This document shows, one piece after another, positions 18,828 through 28,754 of a stretch of DNA of 64,000 nt. The translations under genes were made by a program, and so were the position numbers. Source of the DNA: Gnetum montanum (lineage: Eukaryota; Streptophyta; Gnetopsida; Gnetales; Gnetaceae); contig MNCI01035702.1 in the NCBI GenBank assembly GCA_015680685.1, positions 114,584-178,583 on the forward strand, in the 5' to 3' direction. Position 1 is the stretch's first letter. Each line of letters opens with the position of its first letter. The notes under the pieces are model-generated. The model was not told the origin of the DNA and did not search any database. It saw only the letters and a program-made list of their open reading frames with translations.

Positions 18828-21412
18828 TCATCGAGTTCTTTTACAAAATTGGGAAGGTATGGGATTATTGATTGATCTTTCATAAACAAAATAGACTAAC
18901 TTGACAAAAACGGAGTGCCTGACTGTATAGAGTGCTCTCAAAACTTTGAGTTTAGCATTTACAGTCTCAAGCTTCTGCTTGGTATCTTTATGGTGCTTGA
19001 ACTCATCCTCGTATAACAAATACAAGTTAGCCACTTATTTCTCTAACTCTGACCATGGCCATTCGGTAGTTAGCAGAGCTAGGTTTGCATATTGAAGATT
19101 GGCTAGCTCCATGTATTTTTTCATTTCTTCTATCTGTAACTCCTTTAGGTAGATCTCCACTTTGTTGTAGGAATCAGTTCCATCAATGATGGGTTGTCAA
19201 AATTTTCTTCCTTGTTGGAGTTGTTGGAGAGCTTCATTTATTTTTTCCTTTGCCATTTGGATGTGCTTTTTGTTTACTTCCTTTTGCAGGCCAACCTAGT
19301 CTCTGTAGTGATTCTTTACTTTTTCAAACTTGAGAGCCTCATTTTTCCAAGCAATGATCTTGATGGTAGACTTTTGGCACAAGGCACGAACTTCTTCCAT
19401 TGATAAATTTTGATTCTCTACGGCCAATCTTCTTAATTTGGTGTTCACCTTGGCAAGTTGCTCCTATTGTTGATGATTAAATTCTTGCATTTGTTCCCTT
19501 TAAACATCAACATTGCATAGATGATAATTTTGTGTGATTAGAGTTTCATGCTCTTAGCACATTTGAGCCAAGTTCTTCTAAACTGAATATGTTGTCACCT
19601 CTATTATGGACTAGCTGAAGATGGCTGTCACTACTTCCTTATTAGCCTTATTGAATCATTTTTGAAGCTATTGGAAAGCTTCATTTATGACTATTGTTGG
19701 GCTAAGGAGTGTAGGATCAGTAAGATGGGCCTGTAATTCGAAAACCTCTGTGGCCAAGCATTGATTTTTTGCTTGAGGTATTTCAAGTTACCCCTCTAGA
19801 ATGATGCATTTGCCCCTTTCATCTAGTAGTTCTAACTGGGTTGCAGTGATGTTATTCAAAAAATCGAAGATATCTAGAATCGATTACTTAGTCCCCACCA
19901 GTTGATCTAGTAATTCTTCATCCTAGGCTACATTTAGTTTCCTACTAATTATGCCTATGAATGCTTGCACATCTTGAAGTGCAAATACATTTGGTATAGA
20001 TGCTTTAGGTGCATTAAGTGCTTTATCTACATGGTCAGCAACTACTTCAACTGTCGTCTCTTGTCCTTGGTGCTACATCACTAGGATAGTTGCCCCTCCA
20101 CCTTCCTTCAAATGCATCGAGAAGGAGGTAGAATTCCCAAATATTTCTAGGAATAGATGGTGTTGAGATAATGATATCATCACCTCTCAAGCATTGGGAT
20201 CAAACCTTGTGGGAAATTGTGTTTTTTGGGTAGAGAATATTGGTCCACCACTCTCCATATAGCTAATTATTTAAGCCACCTTATTAAGGTGACTCATTGT
20301 TGGTTGGTACACAGATGGATCTGCACTACTCATCCCTACACACTACTCTTGCTGACATAAGAGCTACTCTTGGATTTCATGTAAGTGCTCGATGGCTACA
20401 CGAGCCTCTGGTGTTGTTTCTTGAGTAGGTAGTGGTGGTGGTAGTAGTTTCTCCTCTTCTTGAGTTGTTGTTGGCATCTTTTCTTTCATAATTTTAGACC
20501 ATGAGGCCAAAGGAGCATGCCTGATTATGTCGTTGGAATAGTGGATTATCCATACCCTTTTGTAGAGTTTTCAAATGGGGGACACAAAGGGAAAGGTTTT
20601 CCTTCCACATTTTTTTTCCTTAAAAGGCTTTTCAATCTCCAAGTAGATGAGTTGTGGAAGGTTCACAGGAAATCTCCCACTTAGAGTGGTGCATGATCAG
20701 TCAGAAAAGGTGATCACCTTACTGGGCCTCATCATTGGATTGAGGTGATAGGTTGCAATTTTAAAATAGATTCACTCCATCAGTGTGAGCACACCATACT
20801 CATAGTTGACCCCATAGCACTGTTGAGTCTACTCCTTTTTGGCCTCAGGATCACCTTTCATTTATAGTTCTTCCAATTGTGTTCCAATGTTAGGCAACCC
20901 TAGTGCCTGTGTGATAGCCTTGACTAAGTAGGATACCTAAATATCCTTGATTTTAACTGTGGAACCTGGCCTTCTATTGCTCTAGGATAGATATGTCTCT
21001 TCCATGTACCATTTCCTACTGGATGTGATGATTGGCCACATGGAAAGGTCTGCAATTGTGTTTTGACATTTGTTAAAGCTTTCTATAGGAATGATCTGAA
21101 GTTGATTTCTTGAAGAACTGATTGTTGAATCTCTTGGGACTTGTTCATATCAAGGTAGGCTTGAGTCAAAGTGACTTCAAGCCTTAGCATGGGTCCTGGC
21201 ACTTTCCCTTATTGTGATTGTTCTATGGACACTTCTTCTTTTAGAATCTATTGAACAAATTGCACTTTAGGCTCTTCACGAAGAGGTCTTATTGCATGGG
21301 TAATCTCTAGTGGTTCTTGGGCTTACTCTTGTTGGCGCCTTCCAAATTTGGGCCATTTCTCCCCTGGTTGAGGGGGTTCTCCTTCTTGCAGGTGTTTTGA
21401 TCTTGGTGCCAT
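18828..21412 (-). pseudogene. Env-position ORF of an Athila-like element, copy 1 (unrecognised ~860-residue protein)
   Basis: From ATG at 21,412 the minus strand reads MAPRSKHLQEGEPPQPGEKW and stays largely in one frame for ~2.58 kb. About 25-30 stops nearly all fall where Gln, Trp or Arg codons are expected, so it is a decayed real gene. Visible parts: a basic N-terminus; a globular-looking region (about residues 120-270) with AITQALGLPNIGTQLEEL, a LNPMMRPSKVITFSD stretch and FPVNLPQLIYLEIEKPFKEK; a proline/threonine linker (LPPPLPTQETT); a GGGATILV stretch; and a long, probably coiled-coil C-terminal third ending in YEDEFKHHKDTKQKLETVNA. It sits between the 3' noncoding module and the 3' LTR, where Athila elements carry an env-like ORF. 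No signal peptide or membrane segment was seen. The layout recalls plant transposon-associated protein domains, but I do not recognise the family. Confidence 0.66.
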
Positions 21413-21719
21413 CTGTAATCACAATAAGACCATGGGTTAGTAATCATTGTGCAACATGAAGCAATTGGGATACCTTTATCTCTTTAGGATAGTTACACTT
21501 GGCTAAGTTTTGATTATGGATAATCTAATTATTCCAATCATTATTTTATTTGTGTTATTATTAATAAATTATCTTGGAGGTTGTTGAAAGGGTTAACTCT
21601 TGAAAAAGTTAATTTTTTTATATTGTTAAGTTTATTAACCATTTGGGGAAGTTAGAAATTTTTTTTAAAAGCTTCATTAGAAACCTTAAGGTTTGCGGTC
21701 CCCATGATAAAGAGCTTAC
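21413..21719 (-). other. Possible leader intron before the env-position ORF
   Basis: On the minus strand CCGGAG|GTAAGCTC gives a near-perfect splice donor at 21,719, and GTGATTACAG ends at 21,413, immediately before the MAPRSK start codon, giving a candidate 307 bp GT-AG intron. The pyrimidine tract before the acceptor is weak. Together with the TATA box at 21,867-21,876 this gives a short untranslated leader exon spliced to the ORF. It is inferred from signals only; sites of this quality also occur by chance. Confidence 0.35.
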
Positions 21720-21930
21720 CTCCGGTAAGTGGAGGGCTGAAGAATGGAGTGATTTGGATAAACGATTGGGAAGTTAAGGGCTTTTGGAAGGTTTTGGGCT
21801 CTAAAAATGGCAAAAAATCCTTGTGTGTTATGAGGCAAATGACAAAAATTTCTAAGTGCATGGTGGTATATATAAGATTTTTACATTGCGTCGATGAGGC
21901 CTTGTCGATGTAGCTTTTGACCATCATAGA
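21720..21930 (-). promoter_or_regulatory. Internal LTR-like promoter upstream of the env-position ORF
   Basis: The minus strand has CTTATATATACC (TATA at 21,876-21,867) preceded 7-13 bp upstream by a 28 bp block at 21,910-21,883 containing CATCGACAAGGCC and CATCGACGCAATGT. The block differs at only two positions from the one in the LTR at 18,715-18,688, although the surrounding sequence is unrelated or very diverged. It therefore looks like an LTR-type promoter placed inside the element to drive the downstream ORF. An alternative is that this is part of a separate, unrecognised LTR. Confidence 0.55.
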
Positions 21931-23434
21931 TGATTGTTGACTTTGGTCAATCTTACAAAATACAAAGAGTTTTTGAATGAAATTAGGGTCAAATAAAAGC
22001 TTAAAAGGCCAAGAATAATATGAAAATATGAGAAGAGGGTGTTGGAGCTTATAAATTTGAAAAAATGAAGAAAAAATGATTTGGGGGATGAATGAAATAA
22101 AAGGTTAAGGAGCATTGAGTGGAATACATAATGGAATATGTAAAAGATCGAGTTGTAGCAATGTCAAAGGTAAGGAACCTTAACTAACCAAACCAAAAGC
22201 TATGCAAGTGGGTCCTTCCCATAGTAGGCTCATGACTTTGTTACCCTTGCATAACCTCAACTAACGAGTTCATGGGTCCCACAGTCGATTAATGGTCATG
22301 AAAAGTTAAGGATCAACCAAAAAGTATCTATCCAAGAATTCAAACACATCAGACCAAGACATAGAACATAACATAGAATCCCACAATGAGGTGAGTTATG
22401 GTATCATGGATGGATGATGGAGAACATGGAATAGAATTTTCAAATTAATGTCATAAGAAGTCCCTTGTGGAATTTTGTGTTTAAAATGACCTGAGAAGAT
22501 CCATCCTCAATCCAGACCAAAAGTAGCTACTTTTAGTGACTTTGCATCATCACTTTAAGATCAATCCAGCCACAAAAGACACAAGAGTGCTTCAACAAAA
22601 CAACCATTGTGCCATAAAAAAGAGAAGAAAAGAGAAGTAGGAAGTGAGAGAGGGCCTTAGTTAGAGGGGATCTTCAAGCATGGATGCATGTCTTTCTTGT
22701 CCCATAACCAATGCTTGTAGCTCATTTATTCGTCCAAGGGGTATGCTTTGAATTCCCATCGTGTTTCTTCTTCTTTTTCTTCTCTTTTTTGTTGTTTTTT
22801 GTTTTTTTTGAAATGGGAACCAAACCATGCAAGGACTTATTTTTTTATTGTGTCTAAGGGGTGTGCTTTGAATTTTCATTGTGTTTTTTTTTCTTTTATA
22901 TTTGGATGGGAACTAGACCATGCAAAGACTTTATTTGACTTCCTATTAGTGGTTGGAATGGGATGGTAAGGAGTCCATGAAAAACACTCAAGTACTCAAG
23001 CAAGTATTAGAGTATAGAGAGTATTGAGTCCCCTTGAAGTCACATCCTTTACAAACCTTTGCATCCTTCCTAATTTCAGAACTACCAAGGTCACAAATTG
23101 ATTAAAGGTTACTTTAATGGAAGGGACCTCAAATTCCTAGAATAAGGAAAACCATAGAGTTTATCGAATGGGTGGATGATGTGGACTCACGACATGTTCC
23201 ATGAAAAATAAACCATATCAAAGTCATGAGACATTAGAATTTAAAAATAGAAACTAGACATCAACAATCACAACATTAAGCACAAACCATCATTAGTAAA
23301 CATTAACAGCGGCACTATGTTCTGTGGCAATAAAGCAATTTTATTAGCAAAAATGAGGAAATATCACACTTGAACAAAAAAAATAGAGTAAAATATATAA
23401 GAAAGTGTAAAATAATCAAGAAAGGCTTAAAGTT
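21931..23434 (-). mobile_element. 3' noncoding module of the second Athila-like element
   Basis: There is no gene here. Around 22.19-22.27 kb the plus strand reads GCTATGCAAGTGGGTCC, TAGTAGGCTC and TTACCCTTGCATAACC, the same block as in the modules at 9.84 kb (plus) and 48.61-48.68 kb (reverse complement), in the orientation of the element at 9.7-11.8 kb. The part up to 23,434 is cut by the TAT-like LTR, so gag-pol of this element is missing. Several short lysine/arginine or phenylalanine-rich frames are T/A-run artefacts. Confidence 0.6.
22736..22975. repeat. 120 bp tandem duplication
   Basis: AAGGGGTATGCTTTGAATT at 22,736 recurs as AAGGGGTGTGCTTTGAATT at 22,856. Each copy continues through a T-rich tract (CTTCTTTTTCTT-like) to GGGAACCAAACCATGCAAGG or GGGAACTAGACCATGCAAAG. 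The period is 120 bp, in two copies, inside the retroelement noncoding module. Confidence 0.88.
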
Positions 23435-24017
23435 ACTATAATGACCAAAAACTTTGATGGTTGGAATCACTGAGGGATCAATGGATGCACAACCTTAATC
23501 CTACCTTCATGCGAGGGCCTTACTGGAAATGGAGGTGGAGCATCCTAAACAATCTTGTTGCTCGAATAGGGACTTTGTCGGTTGCAACTGAGGTAGTGGG
23601 TGCAACCAGGAGGTAGCGTGGTTAGCCAAAATGCAAATATAAGTGACATGAAATGGTACTAAGTGTCAAAGTAGTGCTTTGTGGTGCTAAGTGTAGAGCA
23701 TACCCATGGAATGGGGGCAAGTGTAGCCAAGGGTTTCGATTGAAATGAGGGTTAAGACTACCACTTGAACATAGTACAACATGATGATGTGTGAAAAAGT
23801 GCAAAAAGATGTAAGAAAAATGCAAGAAAATGCTAAAAACATGAGAGAGAAATGGAACACCACCCCAAATGGGAGTGTAGTTAACTCCAAAAGGGTCTTA
23901 GAAGGCACACAATGTATAATAGATGTAGTGGGAGCATAGTCATAGTCTTGGTGATGTCAGGCTATGAAGTCTGGTGCTTGCCGTGATGAATCGTGCTTGC
24001 TGTGTTGGCCACTACAG

Positions 24018-24140
24018 TGTACCATACGGTGCAAGGATGCCATAGGACCGCTATGTACCATGCGGTATAGGGCTACAATGTGGCTATGGTGTACCATGTA
24101 GTGCAAGGTTGCAATGAGGCCATGATGTAGTATGTGGTGT
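24018..24140. repeat. 36 bp tandem repeat, 3.5 copies, in the TAT-like LTR
   Basis: TGTACCAT(G/A)CGGTGCAAGG-type units start at 24,018, 24,054, 24,090 and 24,126, exactly 36 bp apart. The array lies about 170 bp downstream of the TATA box in the transcribed part of the LTR. The sister LTR has the same array at 35,297-35,420. Confidence 0.92.
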
Positions 24141-24537
24141 AGTTATACCTTTCTACCTATGTGGTGTGCTTTGGGTCTCGTTCATCCATAAAGCTAAGTG
24201 CCAAGATGCCAAAATGCCAAATGCCAAATGAAAGTGCCAACTACCAATCGGTGAAAAATGGAAGCCCCCCTAAAACATTGTGGCATAGGGGTATTTATAG
24301 GGCTAGGGCTAACCCAAAATGTGGATTGGATGCCACGTGGTAGTGTGGTAGGTGGGACTACAAGAAAAATTCAAAAACTTTTCTAAGTCCAAAGGTGACC
24401 ATAAAAATTCAAAATTTTTTCTAACTTTGGTTGCTACACTTGCCTCATGTTACACATAGGACATGGGAAACTCCCTGGAGATAGCATATAGCATGGACAC
24501 TTAGAAGAATTTGGTAAAAATTTTAGTTTTTTTTCTT

Positions 24538-25030
24538 GCTATGTTAGTTATGCTCTAGAGTGTAGTAGGAGGTGTAGCCTCAAGAGTTAGAAAATCTGTC
24601 AAATGCCTCTTCCATGTTGAGCTAGCTTGTCAGCTTCTTGTCTAACACTTTGGCAAAACTGACCATTAAAAAGTGTGCTATGTTGGCTATGCTTTAGAGC
24701 ATAGAAGAGAATAGCAACCCAAGAGATAGAAAATTTGTCAAACTATTTTTTCCATCCCAAGCCATCTTGATAACTTTTGTCTTGGCACTTGAGCAAACTA
24801 GCCATGGAAGTGTGTGTTATGTTGGCTACGTTGTAGAGCGTAGTAGGCAAAGTGAGAGTGTAACAAAAAACTTAGAAAAATTTCATGCAACTGTAGTTGA
24901 CACTTAGAAAATATGGAAAAAAAGGCTTTGATGTATGTTACATTGGCTATGCTAGGGAGTGTAGCACCAACACTTGGAAAAAAATTACCAAGTTTTGACA
25001 CTTAGACAAATCTGCAGTTAAAAGTGCTAT
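24538..25030. repeat. 139 bp tandem repeat with GCTATGCTNTAGAGCATAGC palindromes
   Basis: Units beginning GCTATGTTGGCTATGC start at 24,538, 24,677 and 24,816 (139 bp apart), then at 24,937 (121 bp), with a remnant near 25,028. Each starts with an inverted repeat around a CTAGAG or TAGAGC centre, followed by a TTAGAAAATNTGTCAAA block and a CTTGGCACTTGAG block. It corresponds to the palindrome field at 4480-5345 and the array at 35.78-36.15 kb. Confidence 0.88.
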
Positions 25031-25053
25031 AGCCCGAAATTGGTGGTGTTTCA

Positions 25054-25660
25054 TTGGCCACTCTGTGTTGATGTCTAGAAGAGTGGCCTAAGAGATGTCA
25101 ACAAAGAATTGTAAAACATCACAGTAGATGTGGAACCAACATCGCTCGTTGGTACAAGATCAGGTGTCATTCCATCATGTTCAAGAGTGCTGTGGATAAG
25201 GGTATGTTGGGGTAAAATGTGTAGGCAATGTGCTAGGGAGATGAAATGAAAGTAGAGAAAACAAAATGCAAATAGTGTATCCTGATGTAAGAGGCGAAGT
25301 TAGCATGGTTGATAGTGATCATGGCATGAAGTGGCTTGCCCCTAAAATGTTGACCTCTCGTTGGAGTGCTCATGAGAGAGTCAAAGTTAATCAAAGGTTG
25401 AGCCAATTGTAACGTTGTAGTGTTGTCAAATTACTTAGGGATGTGCTTTTTCCCATTCTCTTTTTTTTTTACATTTTTTCATTTTGCTTTTTCTTCTTTT
25501 CTTTGTTGCGAGATGAACCTTCATTGGTTTCAGCTTATTGTTGAATGTTAGCTACAAGGTGTGGGCCATCGAGTAGATGGGCTTTTCTTTGATGCAACCA
25601 TGTTGTATCTGTAGAATAGGTGTTTCCTCCTCTAGATGAGTTGTGTTACATTTGCTTGCA
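25054..25660 (-). other. Pre-LTR 3' noncoding region of the TAT-like element
   Basis: In reverse complement 25,054-25,250 matches 1990-2124: CTTTGTTGACATCTCTTAGG against CTTTGTCGACATCTCTCAGG, and a shared GCACTCT...TGATG run further upstream. It is the end of the element interior just before its 3' LTR. From 25,450 the plus strand is T-rich. No coding region is seen. Confidence 0.65.
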
Positions 25661-25664
25661 CCTT

Positions 25665-26085
25665 TGTTGGCACATTTTGGCCATTTCATGGAACAGGTTG
25701 GCATGATAAAACTGGTTAAAAGTTTTTGCAATTTGATAGTTGGAGAAGTGGCAAGAATGTCAGTTTGTAGAGAAAAAGAATAAGAGTTAAAATGCAGTTC
25801 ACAACAACATTCCCTTACTTTAAGAAAAAATATGGGAGCATAGTGCCTATATCAAGATTACAAGTCTCCACTGATGAATACAAGACCACTAACATGTTGT
25901 TCTCCCTCTACAATTATTAGTCAAGGGATCCAAAATCTTTGGACTTGAAAGGATAAAAATAAAAATATATCCTCAAGTTCTACAACATATCTTGGTAATC
26001 TGGCCTCAAGAAGTAGGAAGAAAGATATAGGTTTGTTGACTAGTTGAACATCTAAAATACCATGAAAGGATTTTGAGAGAACCAT
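25665..26085. repeat. Sequence shared with 62,770-63,060
   Basis: TTGGCACATTTTGGCCATTT at about 25,678 and the following ~300 bp can be aligned with 62,777 onward (TTGGCACATTTCGCCATTTC). Matching blocks continue: CATGGAACAGGTT against CATGAAGCAGGTT, an AGAATAAGAGT against AGAATGAGT block, GGGAGCATAG against CGGAGCAAG, and ATGTTGTTCTCC against ATGTTGCTCTAC. In both places it lies between retroelement remains and gene-like, GC-richer DNA. The identity of the repeat is unknown; it could be one end of a mobile element. Confidence 0.55.
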
Positions 26086-26955
26086 GCCCAACAAGAATGT
26101 TGATTGCATTTGCTGATTAAGACACAGAAAGATCCTAGAATTCTTCTTCTTGATGAAGCTACAAGTGTTTTGGATGCTGAATCTGAAAGGATAGTGTAGG
26201 AAGCTCTTGATAGAATCATGGTTAGCAGAACAACTGTGATTGTTGCACATCAATTGACCACTGTAAAAAATGTAGATATGATTGCTGTATTACAGCGTGG
26301 TTCTATAGTTAAAAAAGTTAATAGTGAATCCCAAAGGTGCATATTTCCAGCTTGTCAGTCTTCAAGAGATGCATGAAATGAAAGAAAAGACAAAGCAAGA
26401 TCCTGAGGACACAGAAATTTCCATCGTTAACTCCTCTCGCATAGTTTTCAAGACCAATTTCATCTTTCAGGAAATCCAGAAAAAGTGCAACTTCAAGGAG
26501 CAGTGGCAGCCATGAATTCAAGGATGATGTGGAAAAAGAAAATGTTGAAAATGGAAAGAAAGAACTAAATATCTTAACTTCATCCTCAAGGACTAGAAAG
26601 GAGGGAGACATCGAAGGGGGCAGATCAAATGTTGAACTAGATGTTTCTCTGATAAGGTTAGCCCTGTTGAACAAACCAGAGATCTCTGTTCTACTAACAG
26701 GCTCTTGTGCGGTTGCCATTATTGATCTTGGCTTTCCACTTTTTGGCCTCCTATTTGCAAATGTGATCAATAGCTTCTTCAAGCCTATGCATAAGCTTCG
26801 TAAAGACGTGAACTGCTGGAGCATTACGTTTATAGTATTGGGTTGTGTCATGATGCTAATAGAGCCCGTACAACACATCTATTTTGCAGTGGCAAGGGGT
26901 AAAAATTGTGCAGCGCATTGCTCACGAACAGATTTCTGTGCATCCCTCTTCTGAC
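26086..26955 (+). pseudogene. ABCB-type ABC transporter (P-glycoprotein/MDR) fragment: end of NBD1, linker, start of TMD2
   Basis: ABCB proteins are plasma-membrane pumps, several of which move auxin or other small molecules. 26,116-26,310 reads KDPRILLLDEATSVLDAESE (Walker B and D-loop), then an in-frame stop where Gln is expected, [17 protein letters not shown] (H-switch histidine), [15 protein letters not shown] shift to the next frame near 26,320 gives [20 protein letters not shown], then a charged linker. A third frame from about 26,529 gives LIRLALLNKPEISVLLTGS and GFPLFGLLFANVINSFF (first helix of the second membrane domain), LRKDVNCWSITFIVLGC and HIYFAVARG before homology fades near 26,955. 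At least two frameshifts and one stop make it non-functional. The Walker A and signature motifs and the second NBD are absent. No intron was detected across ~280 codons. It lies inside a retrotransposon's 3' noncoding region. Confidence 0.9.
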
Positions 26956-27560
26956 GGCCTCAAAATGTAGTTCTGCGTCCTTTTGCAGGCTCCTGGTTTT
27001 GGCACAGCTGCCATGAATGGTTGCAATGATGTAAACATTGGGGTTTCTCCACGCTTGCTGCATCCAGCAAAAAAAAAATGTCAAAACCCTCACTCACGTA
27101 GTTGTTGGCAACAAAAAAAGAACCCAGAAAACCTAGAATTGTGCCTTGAAACCCTTGCCAAAGAGCTCCTACGCTGAAGATCATCCTGTTGCCACCACCG
27201 CTGCTGGAGTCATTCTAGCCGTTGCTGTTGCTGTTAGCATGTGCGCCTGCTTGTGCATCGATTTCAGCGTGGGCTGACACGTTGAGAGCACTAGTGCCAA
27301 CGCCTGTGCTGACACTAGAACCTGCGAGGGAGGACTACGTGCGAGCGGAGGACAAATGGCCAGCGACGGGAGGATGCACAGCGACGGATGAAAAGTCAAC
27401 GCTGGGTGGAAGATTAGCGGTGGCAGAAGAGAAGCCTCTGTCACATGCACGGTGGGTACGACCTCAGCTTTGACTAGATTTGGATGAGGAAGGCATAGAT
27501 CTGGCAGAGGGAGGCATAACCAGTGGGCAAAGGGGCAAGTAACACAAAGCAACTATCAGC
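26956..27560. other. GC-richer, CpG-containing stretch downstream of the ABCB fragment
   Basis: Base composition rises sharply at 27,180-27,540 (for example GCCACCACCGCTGCTGGAG and GCGAGCGGAGGACAAATGGC), unlike the CpG-poor neighbours. Both strands are open for 80-120 codons, but the translations are low-complexity (alanine/leucine on plus, proline/leucine on minus) and match nothing I recognise. The stretch may be genic DNA, such as a leader or promoter, carried in with the ABCB fragment. A 186-codon minus-strand frame at 26,318-26,878 is antisense to ABCB and not a gene. Confidence 0.5.
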
Positions 27561-27840
27561 AAGTCTTCACCTCATCCGAGATTGATAGGGTTTTTGGATT
27601 CGCTGTGTGTATTTTGTATGTAAGCACCTGGTGGAATCAGGTGTGAAAACCAGTGAGATGTAACCAGCATTATGACAATACTTCATCAGACAGTTGATAA
27701 GAAATGAAATCTGCAATTCGGTCACGTGGCCTCAATATTTTTTTAATTAACTTTGGGTTTTGACTGTTACTATGCTGTACATTTGACAGCCCTTGCTTGC
27801 ATACCAAGTAAGTATTAATATTGATTTAAAAATTTTTATA
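27561..27840. other. No feature recognised
   Basis: Mixed-composition sequence between the GC-rich stretch and a copia-like LTR. No coding frame, repeat or RNA gene could be supported. Confidence 0.5.
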
Positions 27841-28738
27841 TGCTAAGGAGTTATATTGGATAGTTATCCAATAGGACACTTAGCCACCTTTCCAATAGTT
27901 ATCCAATAGTTATATTGGATAGTTGTAACTTTGTGTGGAAGTTGCAACTTCCTAGCCTTAATCCCATGATGTTTGTAACCACCACAAAGGCCACTTGTCA
28001 ACTACAACCTCTTTATCTCCACAATGGCCACTTATCAACTAAATGGAACACGTGTCAACTGCAACTTGTTTCTCTCCATGATGAACACTTGGCAACTAAA
28101 TGAAAACACTTGACAACTGAATGAAGACACTTGGCAACTACATGGGACACTTGTCAACCGTAGCTTTTTTATCTCTATGGTGGTTAAACCACCCAAGATA
28201 TTTTGTAACTTCCCTACCTACCTTTGAACCCTATAAAAAGGCTTCATGGGTGAAGGAGGAAGGAGGATATTGGGGTCTCATACATCACACTTTTGAGAAG
28301 ACATTGGGATCACACTTGGGCTCTCACTTGGAGACACACTTGGGGTCTTGAGAAGAGCATTGTAAAGAAGAAATTGTGAACGATTGCTTGTAAGATGGCT
28401 TGCTAAAGAAAATATTTCAGCCTCTTTGCCATGATCCTGTTACTTTTTTTATTTTTTATTTTGTTTAAATTGTTTAGCTAATGGTTTAGATAGTATCATC
28501 CTTGGCAAGTAATTTTTGGATTTTTAGATTGCTCTTATCGTTCTTGTTGCCCGATAGAAAATTTCTGTTAAAATTTTGCCATAGANNNNNNNNNNNNNNN
28601 NNNNNNNNNNNNNNNNNNNNNNNNNNNNNNNNNNNNNNNNNNNNNNNNNNNNNNNNNNGTTATATTGAATGCAATTGTTGATGTCCATTATCTAGCCAAA
28701 ATGGAGTCTCGTACGTGGTAGTTTATGTAGCAATTTCT
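27841..28738 (+). mobile_element. Copia-like LTR followed by a decayed tRNA-Met-type primer site
   Basis: The unit starts TGCTAAGGAGTTATATTGGA, a common Ty1/copia LTR opening. It has short ATAGTTATCCAAT inverted repeats, four 21 bp ACACTTGGCAACTAAATGA-type repeats (28,085-28,160), and a clear TATA box in CCCTATAAAAAGG (28,232-28,239). It ends just before TGGTAGCATAGTAGG at 28,739, which resembles the initiator-tRNA-Met primer site TGGTATCAGAGCAGG. No copia gag-pol follows, so it is a 5' LTR of a deleted element or a remnant. The gap at 28,586-28,658 falls inside it. Confidence 0.55.
28586..28658. other. Assembly gap (73 N)
   Basis: Undetermined bases within the copia-like LTR, about 80 bp before its 3' end. 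Isolated single Ns also occur at 49,923, 52,904 and 53,367. Confidence 0.99.
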
Positions 28739-28754
28739 TGGTAGCATAGTAGGA

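Larger units (their letters stand above)
23435..25053 (-). mobile_element. TAT-like LTR (3' LTR of the 23.4-36.15 kb element)
   Basis: The first ~720 bp (plus strand) matches 34,728-35,450 closely: both share ATCAATGGATGCACAACCTTA, GAGCATCCTAAACA and the GGTTGCAACTG stretch. On the minus strand the LTR starts TGAAACACC (25,053) after a GAGTGG purine tract and ends in TATAGT (23,435), like the plus-strand LTR at 2125-6386. It has a TATA box (24,299-24,292), a 36 bp array and a 139 bp array. Short frames within it (for example 24,161-24,343) are repeats read through. Confidence 0.82.

Noticed and set aside
26318-26878. 186-codon open frame on the minus strand, the longest in the window
   Set aside because: It is antisense to the ABCB fragment, whose plus-strand frames match conserved P-glycoprotein motifs. 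The minus translation shows no domain.
27181-27552. 123-codon minus-strand frame, proline/leucine-rich
   Set aside because: Low-complexity translation of GC-rich DNA. The plus strand is open too, and neither has recognisable motifs or a supporting gene structure.
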